A DNA stretch of 45,354 bases, from positions 1-45,354 of the forward strand of contig CAWUST010000017.1 in NCBI GenBank assembly GCA_963925495.1, in the 5' to 3' direction. Under the pieces are notes generated by a model that worked only from the letters and a program-made list of their open reading frames with translations, was not told the origin of the DNA and made no database searches. Within the stretch, counting starts at the first letter, position 1, and every line of letters begins with the position of its first letter. The DNA is from UBA2108 sp963925495 (GTDB taxonomy: Bacteria > Bacteroidota > Bacteroidia > Flavobacteriales_G > Salibacteraceae). The position numbers were made by a program, and so were the translations under genes. Below are positions 26,326 through 34,050 of the stretch, one piece after another.

Positions 26326-26733
26326 GTAAAGGTTCAATTATATGTTGATTTAAGACCAACCAAGTTCACCACTAATTAGCCATGCTCTAAACAACGACAA
26401 ACAAGTACGCGAAATCCGCATTTTCAACGACCTTGGGCAAGTGGTTTTTCAAGAAGATATTTCTCATTGGAAAGAAAACCCTTTTTACTTCGAACACCAT
26501 TTTACCAACCTAACTGCCGGCACTTATCTCATTGGTTTGTATTGCGAAAGCGAAACAAAATTTAGGAAGGTGTTGGTTAGCGAGTAAATTGGTTGGCAAG
26601 CCGTTGTTTGTTTGTGGGCCTATCATAGAGAAACTAATCAGCAACTATTACCCTAGACTCGAAAGAATTAATGGACAAGTATTAACTAATTACTGAAAAC
26701 AATTTTTAGTTTCAGGCATTAGAACACTTACCC
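26326..26733. other. Gap before thiL
   Basis: Contains the orphan T9SS tail (26354-26587). The remaining 150 bases show no supported gene. Confidence 0.5.
26354..26587 (+). pseudogene. Orphan C-terminal T9SS sorting domain remnant
   Basis: An open frame without any start codon, bounded by a stop at 26351-26353, reads NDKQVREIRIFNDLGQVVFQ, then HHFTNLTAGTYLIGLY and FRKVLVSE before TAA. This is the end of a type A T9SS sorting domain (xVxIFNxxGQxVxxxx...LxxGxYxVxxxxxxxxxxKKVLV). The N-terminal cargo protein is gone, so it is a leftover of a deleted secreted protein gene. It still has coding-like composition and no inner stops. Confidence 0.8.
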
Positions 26734-26741
26734 TACTTTTG
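26734..26741 (+). promoter_or_regulatory. -7 promoter box of thiL
   Basis: TACTTTTG matches the consensus exactly, 18 bases before the ATG at 26760. No good -33 TTTG is seen. It rules out the in-frame TTG at 26739 as start. Confidence 0.5.
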
Positions 26742-26759
26742 CAGCCAAATTTCACGAGC

Positions 26760-27809
26760 ATGTTTTCAGAGTCAGAAGAAAGAACAGAATTAGAACAATT
26801 GGGAGAATTTGGTTTAATAAACCACTTAACCAAAGACTTAATCAATAGCAACAAAAGCACTATTAAAGGTGTTGGTGATGATGCTGCAGTTATTGATGCG
26901 GGAGATAAATTCATGTTGGTGAGTACCGATATGTTGGTAGAAGGTGTGCACTTCGATTTAATGTACGCACCCATGAAACATCTGGGTTATAAGGCAGTAA
27001 CAGTAAATCTTTCGGATATTTACGCAATGAATGGACATCCAAAACAGGTTACTATATCCTTGGCTTTGAGTAATCGGTTTTCATTGGAAGCTCTGGACGA
27101 GTTTTATGCTGGAGTAAAGCTTGCCTGTGATTTATACAACGTAGATGTAGTAGGCGGAGACACAACAACTTCTCTCAGTGGGCTTTGTATTTCTGTTACT
27201 GTCATTGGCGAGGTAGAAAAAGAGAAAATTGTTTATAGAAGTGGCGCCAATAAAAACGATCTTATTTGTGTAAGTGGAGATTTGGGCGCCGCCTACATTG
27301 GACTTCAGCTTTTGGAGCGTGAAAAACAAATTTTTAAAGATAATTCTCTAGTTCAGCCAGACTTGGAAGGAATGGACTATATCTTAGAAAGACAATTGAA
27401 ACCAGAAGCAAGAAAGGAGGTGGTTGAATCGTTAGAAAAAGCTGGTGTAGTACCTACTGCAATGATTGATATTTCGGATGGTTTAGCTTCAGAATTGCTT
27501 CATATTGCTAGTCAAAGTGATTGTGGAATAACAATTTATGAAGATAAATTACCAATTGATCCGTCTACTATTTCGGGAGCAGAAAACCTTGGTTTAGATG
27601 GGACAATTGCTGCTTTAAATGGAGGAGAGGATTACGAACTTTTGTTCACTATTCCACAAATTCATTTCGAAACAGTCAAAGGCTTACAAGGGATTTCAAT
27701 AATTGGGCATATTACTGAAAAAGAAGCTGGTTATAACATGATAGCTCGGGGAGAAAATTTGATACCACTTACTGCACAAGGTTGGGATTCTTTTTTTAAG
27801 AAAGATTAG
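26760..27809 (+). CDS. thiL: Thiamine-monophosphate kinase
   Basis: Phosphorylates thiamine monophosphate to the active cofactor thiamine diphosphate. From ATG 26760 (MFSESEERTELEQLGEFGLI) it has 349 residues. Family landmarks: GVGDDAAVID (Mg/ATP-binding), STDMLVEGVHFD, VNLSDIYAMNG, DVVGGDTTTS, CVSGDLGAAYIGL, DISDGLASELLHIA and LNGGEDYELLFT. No thiamine riboswitch is evident upstream. The gene stands alone, converging on the hybrid kinase gene with only five bases between stops. Confidence 0.95.
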   Translation: MFSESEERTELEQLGEFGLINHLTKDLINSNKSTIKGVGDDAAVIDAGDKFMLVSTDMLVEGVHFDLMYAPMKHLGYKAVTVNLSDIYAMNGHPKQVTISLALSNRFSLEALDEFYAGVKLACDLYNVDVVGGDTTTSLSGLCISVTVIGEVEKEKIVYRSGANKNDLICVSGDLGAAYIGLQLLEREKQIFKDNSLVQPDLEGMDYILERQLKPEARKEVVESLEKAGVVPTAMIDISDGLASELLHIASQSDCGITIYEDKLPIDPSTISGAENLGLDGTIAALNGGEDYELLFTIPQIHFETVKGLQGISIIGHITEKEAGYNMIARGENLIPLTAQGWDSFFKKD

Positions 27810-27814
27810 TTCTC

Positions 27815-30325
27815 CTATTTTTTAAATTCAGCCAATAAAGATAATAGCTGGTCAGGATCAAATGGCTTAGACATATAGCCATCCATTCCAGCATTGTCAA
27901 CCTTTTCTTTTACATCGCCTAAAGCGTCAGCAGACATGGCTATTATTTTAAGATTTTTAAAATAAGAACCCTCCATTGTTCTTATTGCTCGCGCAGTTTC
28001 GTAACCATCCATACCGGGCATTTGTAAATCCATTAAAACCACATCGAAATTTTTGTTTTTTATTTCTTCAAGTGATTCTTCTCCGCTATCTGTAACTACG
28101 GTACTGGCGCCCCAACGGCCTAAAAACTTGCTTGCAACTTTCTGATTAAAAGGGTTGTCTTCAACCAATAGCACATTTAAAGTATTTAAATTTTTGTCTG
28201 TTACAACGGTGTTGTCGACTTTAATTTCTTGGTCGGTAACAGTAAAATCAAGTTCTATAAAAAAAGTTGCTCCTTTACCTAATTCACTATCTATCCAAAT
28301 TTTACCACCTTGAAGTTCCACCAACATTTTAGTAATGGCAAGGCCTAAACCAGTTCCACCATACTCACGAGTTGTATTAGAATCAGCTTGAGAAAAAGCA
28401 TTAAAAACAAGTTCTTGTTTGTTTTTTTCGATTCCAATTCCGGAGTCTTTTATCCAAATTATAACCTTTTCTTTTTCCGCTGTTTTTGAGGATAATTTAG
28501 ATCCAACTTCAATCGAGCCTACCGTAGTAAATTTAATAGCATTACTGATGATATTGTATGTAATTTGATTCAGTCTACTGTAATCACCTAGGTATTGTTT
28601 CGCTAAACTTTGGTCTAAGATTAAGGTAATTTCAATATCTTTTTCTTTTGCATGTTGAGAAAATACTTGCTGAGCTTTAGTAAGTTTTTCGTTTAGGTTA
28701 AATGGAATTTTTTCGAACTGAATTCCACCGGACTCTATTTTTGTAAGATCCAGAATGTCATTAACAAGACTCAACAAAGAATCAGCTGAATATTTTAAAG
28801 GAAGAAGTTGTTCTTTCTGTTCTTCACTCGGGTCTTCGTGTAAAAGCAAATTTGCAAACCCTACAATAGAGTTGAGTGGTGTTCTAATTTCATGGCTCAT
28901 TGTCGATAAAAAATTCTCTTTTTCTTTTGCTCCATCAAGAGCCTTTTCTTTGGCAAGACGCAATTCTTCTATCTCCTTTTTGCGTAAAGTTATATCACGA
29001 AATGCCCAGATTCTACCAAAATTTTGAGCGTTTTCATAAACGATAGGTGAAGAATAAAAGTCATAGGTTTTACCATCACTCATTTGCATTTCTTCTTGAA
29101 TTTCTGCCGCTGAGTTAATTTTTGTTTGCTCTTTTATTTCCAGTATTCTATTGTGGTTCAAACCTAGTTTACAGATAAAATCTAAATACACACCTACCCG
29201 CGATCCTTTAACAGGTTTTTGTTTAAATTCAAACATATTTGCAAACCTTTTGTTGTAAGAAACCACTAAGAAGTTTTCATCGGCTACAATAAGTCCATCA
29301 CGAGATGTTTCTTGTTGTTCTTCTAAAATAGTGAGCGCCCGAGCAAGTCCTTCTCGGCTATTTTCTAACTCATCTGTATTTCGCGCAAAGTCTCTCACAT
29401 TTATTACAAACACCACAATAACAAGCGTAATGATTCCAAAAAAGGAGATGAAGATAATTTGAAGCTTAGCACGAATAGGCGCAATAAACCCCTTATCGGT
29501 AACGGCAAATATTAACCCGTATCGCTCCTCAAAAAGTTCAAATGGATAGTAAACGGTAAGAAAAACATTTTCCTGTCTTGATGCGGAGTGTATAAGATTA
29601 CCTTTTTTACGTTCTAAAAGTTCATTGATAATTCTAAGTCGGGAATTTTTTTGAAGACCAAATTCATATTCTACTGAGGGTCCTTCGTGGGCAATTCGAA
29701 AACCCATATTTTCACTAAAAATTATTTTATAGCCATAGTTTCCAATATACTGCTGTTTGCTTTCGGTCTTTATGAGATCGAACACATTGATAAGGGCTGC
29801 GAAGTATACGGGCTTTCCTTTATCTAAAACATTTGTAGGAATTATAGCCAAAGATTTATTTCCTTTTACATGAACAATTTTTGGTTTGTTTGAAAATTGC
29901 AGCGGATAATCAGTGTATTTTAAGGAGTCAAAACCCTCTTCTACAACCCCATTTTTATCTGTTGCAACGAAATAACTCCTGTTTTTGTCGTAAATGAAAA
30001 GTGTGTCAATAAAATCTCCATATCTTTTATTTATATTTTTAATACGGTACCTTAGGTTTCCCGCGTTAACGGATTCTAAATCAAAAACCTGTTCAAAATC
30101 ACCAGTTTCGGCAATAAATGGAATTTCATTACTAAACTCTTTGACTAACTCATCGATTTTATCGATAGAAACCTCAACTTGTCGACCTAAAAACTCAGTA
30201 CGAGATTCAATTTGTTGGGTAAGTAGAGTGCTATATAAAAAGTAGCTCAATATAAGTAGCCCTATAATAATTATAGGGAGAGCAAAAAAGGTGACAAGGC
30301 TTGTCTTTGCGTAATCTTTTAGCAT
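27815..30325 (-). CDS. Hybrid sensor histidine kinase/response regulator
   Basis: 836 residues. Membrane segments at about 11-34 and 287-310 enclose a periplasmic sensor of about 250 residues (IDTLFIYDKNRSYFVATDKN; PFELFEERYGLIFAVTDKGF), which looks like a Cache-type fold. A PAS domain follows (about 335-445, SRDGLIVADENFLVVSYNKR), then HisKA with His478 in STMSHEIRTPLNSIVGFANL, HATPase with N595 (NIISNAIKF), DSGIG and GGTGLGLAI, and a C-terminal receiver (about 715-835) with acidic pocket E722/D723, phospho-acceptor Asp766 (LMDLQMPGMDG) and Lys820. There is no output domain or Hpt, so a separate partner must exist outside this window. Signal unknown. Confidence 0.95.
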   Translation of the reverse strand: MLKDYAKTSLVTFFALPIIIIGLLILSYFLYSTLLTQQIESRTEFLGRQVEVSIDKIDELVKEFSNEIPFIAETGDFEQVFDLESVNAGNLRYRIKNINKRYGDFIDTLFIYDKNRSYFVATDKNGVVEEGFDSLKYTDYPLQFSNKPKIVHVKGNKSLAIIPTNVLDKGKPVYFAALINVFDLIKTESKQQYIGNYGYKIIFSENMGFRIAHEGPSVEYEFGLQKNSRLRIINELLERKKGNLIHSASRQENVFLTVYYPFELFEERYGLIFAVTDKGFIAPIRAKLQIIFISFFGIITLVIVVFVINVRDFARNTDELENSREGLARALTILEEQQETSRDGLIVADENFLVVSYNKRFANMFEFKQKPVKGSRVGVYLDFICKLGLNHNRILEIKEQTKINSAAEIQEEMQMSDGKTYDFYSSPIVYENAQNFGRIWAFRDITLRKKEIEELRLAKEKALDGAKEKENFLSTMSHEIRTPLNSIVGFANLLLHEDPSEEQKEQLLPLKYSADSLLSLVNDILDLTKIESGGIQFEKIPFNLNEKLTKAQQVFSQHAKEKDIEITLILDQSLAKQYLGDYSRLNQITYNIISNAIKFTTVGSIEVGSKLSSKTAEKEKVIIWIKDSGIGIEKNKQELVFNAFSQADSNTTREYGGTGLGLAITKMLVELQGGKIWIDSELGKGATFFIELDFTVTDQEIKVDNTVVTDKNLNTLNVLLVEDNPFNQKVASKFLGRWGASTVVTDSGEESLEEIKNKNFDVVLMDLQMPGMDGYETARAIRTMEGSYFKNLKIIAMSADALGDVKEKVDNAGMDGYMSKPFDPDQLLSLLAEFKK

Positions 30326-30387
30326 ACCCCAAGTTAGAGCGAGGGTTGCGAATTTAAACTAAACAAAACGGGATACCTAGCAAAACG

Positions 30388-31068
30388 TTAAATAGCCACT
30401 GCTAACGTTGAAATAAATAACCGAGCTGAAGTGTGGTCGTTAAGAGTCTTTGCACAAACTGCGAGAGTTGAGCCGGTTGTAATAACATCATCAATAAGTA
30501 AGATGTTTTTCCCATTTAGTTTTTCTGGCTCACAAACTTTAAAAATATCATTTACGTTTTCGTGTCTTTCAAAATACCCTTTTTTGGTCTGTGAAATGTT
30601 AGCTTTTATACGCATAATTGCGGTAGGTAAAATTTCAATTTTTAAGTTTTCAGCAATACCGATCGCTAAAGAGTCACATTGATTATATCCTCGAAGTCGT
30701 TTTTTTGAAAGATGAAGAGGCAAAGGGATAATCCCGTCAATTTTTTCATATATGGAAGATTTTTTTAATTCTAGGGCCATCATTTTTCCTAGTTCCTCTC
30801 CTAACTCTTCTTTTCCTTTGTATTTTAGTTGGTGCATTAGTTTTTGAATTCTATTGCCTTTTTTAAAATAGTATAAGCTAGAAGCATGCTCAACCTTAGC
30901 TTTTCCCCACATTAGTTTCATTACAGGGTTTTCTACTCTTTCAGCAAATTGTGTTTTAGGTAAATGATTTTTGCATTTTAAACAAATAAATTTTTCGTAT
31001 TTGCGCAAAGGAAAAGTGCAGGATAAACAAACATGTGGATAGATTAATGAAATAAGTTCGTTGAGCAT
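30388..31068 (-). CDS. comF: ComF-family phosphoribosyltransferase-like protein
   Basis: 226 residues. The N-terminus has a four-Cys zinc ribbon (CLSCTFPLRKYEKFICLKC) and the C-terminal half has the PRTase loop ILLIDDVITTGSTLAVCAK. PLHLSKKRLRGYNQCDSLA is also characteristic. ComF proteins are linked to DNA uptake and to helicase loading in some bacteria; whether they transfer phosphoribosyl groups is unclear. The gene is divergent from the coiled-coil membrane protein, with 53 bases between starts. Confidence 0.92.
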   Translation of the reverse strand: MLNELISLIYPHVCLSCTFPLRKYEKFICLKCKNHLPKTQFAERVENPVMKLMWGKAKVEHASSLYYFKKGNRIQKLMHQLKYKGKEELGEELGKMMALELKKSSIYEKIDGIIPLPLHLSKKRLRGYNQCDSLAIGIAENLKIEILPTAIMRIKANISQTKKGYFERHENVNDIFKVCEPEKLNGKNILLIDDVITTGSTLAVCAKTLNDHTSARLFISTLAVAI

Positions 31069-31090
31069 GGTTTTTAAATTGTGCCTTTGC

Positions 31091-31098
31091 TACTTTTG
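31091..31098 (+). promoter_or_regulatory. -7 promoter box of the coiled-coil protein
   Basis: TACTTTTG, an exact consensus match, 23 bases before the ATG at 31122. The nearest upstream TTG (31061-31063) is 27 bases away, a little far. Confidence 0.5.
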
Positions 31099-31121
31099 TA
31101 AATTTAAGTAAACACTAAGTT

Positions 31122-32042
31122 ATGGAAAATTTTGAGAGCAATGGGTTTAACGAAGAAAAAGGTAATTCTAACAAATTAATAATTGCCCTTTTGGCGCTTT
31201 CAATTGTCGTAAACGGAGTTCTGGGTTTTATGATGATGCAGAAAAACGAAACCATTACCCAGCTAACTGGGAGCAATCAAGAGGTAAATATTGAAAAAGA
31301 TGAATTGGAAGGGGAACTTTTCGGCATGCTTGCTCAGTATGATAGTCTTGAAACGACGAATGACACTTTAAATGTTCAGCTAAGTGAAGAAAGAGCTAAA
31401 GTTGAAGAATTGATCGCAAGAGTAAAAAGCGGAAAATGGACCATTTATAAGCTGAAAAAAGAAACCGAAAGTTTACGTAAAATCATGAAGGGCTTCGTAA
31501 TTACAATTGACTCTTTGAATACGGTAAACCAAGTTTTAATGGGCGAAAACCAAGAGATTAAAGGTGAACTTGGTAAAGAAAGAGATAGGGCAAGTCAGTT
31601 GAAAACAGATAAAGACAAACTGTCTAAAAAAGTTGAAATTGGTGAACGAATGTCCACTGTATTTATTGAGGCATATGCGCAAAGAGTGAAGTCAAATACA
31701 ATTCATAAAAGAACAGAAAAGGCTAGTCGAACAGACAAAATAAAGTGTTGTTTCACAATTGCTAGCAATGAATTAACTAAGTCTGGCAAAAAGGATGTTT
31801 TCATTCGAGTAATTGCACCAAACGGAAAAGTGCTCACGTTAAAAGACGATCAAAACAATATGTTTGAATTTGATGGGGTACGTGGATTATATTCGGTAAA
31901 GAAAGAAATTATTTATGAAAATAAAGATGTAGATGTGTGCTTATATTGGTTAGTTAAAAAAGAACTGGGAGCTGGCAAATACATAGTGTATGCATACGCC
32001 GACGGACATGAAATAGGTGTTACTGAGTTTTCTTTGAAGTAA
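31122..32042 (+). CDS. Membrane-anchored coiled-coil protein, function unknown
   Basis: 306 residues. A short cytoplasmic N-terminus (MENFESNGFNEEKGNSNK) precedes one membrane segment (about 19-41, LIIALLALSIVVNGVLGFMM) and a long heptad-rich helix (about 45-175, many E/K/L, e.g. QLSEERAKVEELIARVKSG). The C-terminal part (about 195-306) is a compact beta-rich domain: KASRTDKIKCCFTIASNELT, DVFIRVIAPNGKVLTL and GKYIVYAYADGHEIGVTEFS. I recall similar proteins of the Bacteroidetes sometimes mislabelled as chromosome-partitioning proteins, which rests only on the coiled coil. With an uncleaved signal-anchor the coiled coil would be periplasmic. It may be a structural or scaffold protein; this is inference. 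Confidence 0.85.
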   Translation: MENFESNGFNEEKGNSNKLIIALLALSIVVNGVLGFMMMQKNETITQLTGSNQEVNIEKDELEGELFGMLAQYDSLETTNDTLNVQLSEERAKVEELIARVKSGKWTIYKLKKETESLRKIMKGFVITIDSLNTVNQVLMGENQEIKGELGKERDRASQLKTDKDKLSKKVEIGERMSTVFIEAYAQRVKSNTIHKRTEKASRTDKIKCCFTIASNELTKSGKKDVFIRVIAPNGKVLTLKDDQNNMFEFDGVRGLYSVKKEIIYENKDVDVCLYWLVKKELGAGKYIVYAYADGHEIGVTEFSLK

Positions 32043-32277
32043 ATAAGACATTTTTTCTACGACGAATACCCTATTAAAACCAGTTTTACTTTTGAGTACT
32101 CCTTTCTATAGAAGGGAAGGGTTCTTTATTTTTACTCAAAATCTTTAATATGAAAAAACATTTCATTTCTCTTTATATCAGGGGCTTTATTTTAATTAGC
32201 ACTAATGAGTATTTTAATAGCAATGTCATTGGTTTCATAGGAGCGAATAAATAAAAAATATTTGGCACATAAAAACT

Positions 32278-32883
32278 ATGCATAGAACCTTTATTTTCCT
32301 TGTCGTAATAATACCAGTTTTGGCTTTTGCCCAAAAACCGAAAAAGTTAAAGAAAAAAGAGAAATCTCTAATAGAAGCGCGTAATCCACTGGATACTCTG
32401 CGAGTATTGTTAATCACAAATAGTGAGGACTCAGTCTTCTTAAGAAAAACAAGTAAGGATATAAGTTTAGAAAAAAACGAAGGTGAGATTCGGTACTTTT
32501 TCAAGAGACTAGTTGCAACGATGACACACCCTAAAAATGCTGGTGTTGGCATTGCTGCACCTCAAGTAGGATTGCAGAGAAACATTATTTGCATACAACG
32601 ATTTGACAAAGAAAATACTCCCAATGAAATCTTCATTAATCCAGTAATTATTAAATGTTCTGATTCTACTCAAATAGGAACCGAAGGGTGCCTTTCTATT
32701 CCAGATAAAAAGGGAGACGTAAAAAGGGCCGCACATATAGTTGTTGAATATTTGGACTTGGAGGGGAAAAAGCACATCGAAGAAGTCACCGGTTTTACCG
32801 CCGTGATATTTCAGCATGAAATAGATCATTTAAGAGGTATTTTATTCATTGACCATTTAAAAAAACACGCGTTGAAAGAATGA
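32278..32883 (+). CDS. Peptide deformylase-like protein with signal peptide
   Basis: 201 residues. All three metal/active-site motifs of peptide deformylase are present: GVGIAAPQVGL (about 83-93), EGCLS with metal-ligand Cys138, and HEIDH at 180-184 (two His ligands, catalytic Glu). Unlike the normal cytoplasmic enzyme, it has a clean signal peptide (MHRTFIFLVVIIPVLAFAQ, likely cut after residue 18) and a Lys-rich linker, so it should be in the periplasm or outside. Removing formyl groups from nascent chains makes no sense there; it may act on secreted formyl-peptides or have another amidase role. A canonical def gene would be expected elsewhere. The gene has its own start region, no operon partner. 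Confidence 0.9.
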   Translation: MHRTFIFLVVIIPVLAFAQKPKKLKKKEKSLIEARNPLDTLRVLLITNSEDSVFLRKTSKDISLEKNEGEIRYFFKRLVATMTHPKNAGVGIAAPQVGLQRNIICIQRFDKENTPNEIFINPVIIKCSDSTQIGTEGCLSIPDKKGDVKRAAHIVVEYLDLEGKKHIEEVTGFTAVIFQHEIDHLRGILFIDHLKKHALKE

Positions 32884-32888
32884 TGAAA

Positions 32889-32919
32889 GGCGGCTAAACA
32901 TTAATTGCAAAATGCCGCC
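32889..32919 (+). terminator. Stem-loop after the deformylase gene
   Basis: GGCGGC (32889-32894) and GCCGCC (32914-32919) form a perfect GC-rich 6-base stem with a 19-base loop, five bases after the stop codon. The T run comes only later, so termination strength is doubtful, but such GC-rich stems are rare here. Confidence 0.35.
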
Positions 32920-33095
32920 CAACCCTTTAAAAGATTCTTTTTTTAGCAAGAACAGTCTCGTTTTTTAAAGCCTATAGGGTTATTTTACGCTGCAATGTGG
33001 GCCACACAATATGGGTTGAGTTTTTAAAATTTAAAGTAAATAGTACTGACCTGGAACCCCTACATTAGACTGGACAGCAAGTTAAGCTTATAAAG
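32920..33095. other. Gene-free stretch upstream of the transposase remnant
   Basis: I see no supported gene or RNA. With the remnant at 33096-33248 it makes a 400-base gap. Confidence 0.3.
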
Positions 33096-33248
33096 TTTAA
33101 AATACTTACGGGTTTAGTATTCAAAGCCGAAGATTATCCATATAGTAGTGCAATAGATTACGCAAGTGCAAGAAATCCAACTGCTTACTACTTATTTACC
33201 ACGAGGTATTTATATGTTAGAATTCGCGAGACAAAACAAGGAGAGTGA
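33096..33248 (+). pseudogene. REP-associated/IS200-like transposase remnant (3' part)
   Basis: A short open frame with no start codon reads TGLVFKAEDYPYSSAIDYAS, which matches the C-terminal NPVKAGLVxxAEDYxYSSAxDYA signature of REP-associated tyrosine transposases (Y1 HUH nucleases). The frame then continues ARNPTAYYLFTTRYLYVRIR to a stop, but this end no longer looks like the family. The catalytic HUH and Tyr parts are missing, so it is dead. It is the only sign of a mobile element in this window. Confidence 0.55.
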
Positions 33249-33288
33249 ATGGTAAAAGTGGTGCTGCAGAAAATGGTAAGGCCTAATG

Positions 33289-33714
33289 TCAATTCAAATC
33301 AAAGTCTGGCGCTTTTTTAAACCCTTGCTTTTTAGGTTTAATATGACTTACAAAAACGACGTTGTATAAATTGTCTTTTTTGTCCAAAATAATCTGAGAA
33401 ATCCCGTCCTTAATTTCTACTGGCTGTTGCGTTTTTAGTCGTGGACCAAGATTATCATAATCATCATCTTCTAATTTGATATAAAAGTTATCTACCAGTA
33501 TTTTACCGTTTCTTACGGTTACATTGCCCAAATAACACTCATTGGTTGTGCCCATTCTAATGCTAATTATAACATCATCATAAGTACTATCTACAACCTC
33601 TTCGGCACCACGAGCCATAAATGCTTTTCTATACTTTTCCAAACAATCTTGGCTTTGACCCGAATAGCTAATTCCAAAACTGACAATAACTAGTAGAAAT
33701 ACAAATTTTTTCAT
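33289..33714 (-). CDS. Small secreted protein, function unknown
   Basis: 141 residues with a signal peptide (MKKFVFLLVIVSFGISYSGQ). The mature part (about 120 residues) is rich in beta-type segments: DDVIISIRMGTTNECYLGNV, TVRNGKILVDNFYIKLEDDD, VEIKDGISQIILDKKDNLYN. Two Cys residues (CLEKY near 24, ECYLG near 60) could form a disulfide. No family recognised and no T9SS tail, so it is probably periplasmic. A TACTTTG box with a TTG further upstream on the minus strand (about 33735-33757) could be its promoter. Confidence 0.8.
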   Translation of the reverse strand: MKKFVFLLVIVSFGISYSGQSQDCLEKYRKAFMARGAEEVVDSTYDDVIISIRMGTTNECYLGNVTVRNGKILVDNFYIKLEDDDYDNLGPRLKTQQPVEIKDGISQIILDKKDNLYNVVFVSHIKPKKQGFKKAPDFDLN

Positions 33715-34020
33715 TTTTAATATGTTTCCGCCAAAGTAGAAACATCAAATACATGTCAAGCAGTTTAGAACTTTAGTTTTCAGTTCACGTATGTTAAAAG
33801 GTAAATTAATTCTACTCTTTCAAGGGTATATTAAAGAATAACTTGTACAAGTGCCCCAATATCATTGTCTATTGTAGCGTTAGTGATTTTAAGTTTAGCC
33901 ACTTGGAGAAACGCAAATAGTAGTTTTTGTATAACTTCTTATAACACTTGTGGTTCTTTAATCTATTATTATTTACTTTAATGAACTATAACGTTTTAGG
34001 GTTACTTAACCGAAGATGTT
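33715..34020. other. Divergent intergenic region
   Basis: Between the small secreted protein and the SPOR protein. It contains a perfect 12-base palindrome ACTTGTACAAGT (33841-33852). A minus frame of about 35 codons (33831-33938) reads QVAKLKITNATIDNDIGALV and VIL before a stop; it has no start and may be a gene leftover, which I could not identify. The rest is A/T-rich. Confidence 0.35.
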
Positions 34021-34028
34021 TACTTTTG
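34021..34028 (+). promoter_or_regulatory. -7 promoter box of the SPOR-repeat protein
   Basis: TACTTTTG, an exact consensus match, 22 bases before the ATG at 34051. No clear -33 TTTG is present. Confidence 0.5.
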
Positions 34029-34050
34029 GGTATTTTCCAAAATTTTATTA

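Noticed and set aside
32150..32254. 34-codon frame MKKHFISLYIRGF before the deformylase gene
   Set aside because: Starts like a signal peptide but ends after 34 residues with no features; probably chance in the promoter region.
33831..33938. Minus-strand 35-codon fragment reading KITNATIDNDIGALV
   Set aside because: Looks protein-like but has no start, is cut by a stop and could not be matched to a family; kept only as a note in the gap entry.
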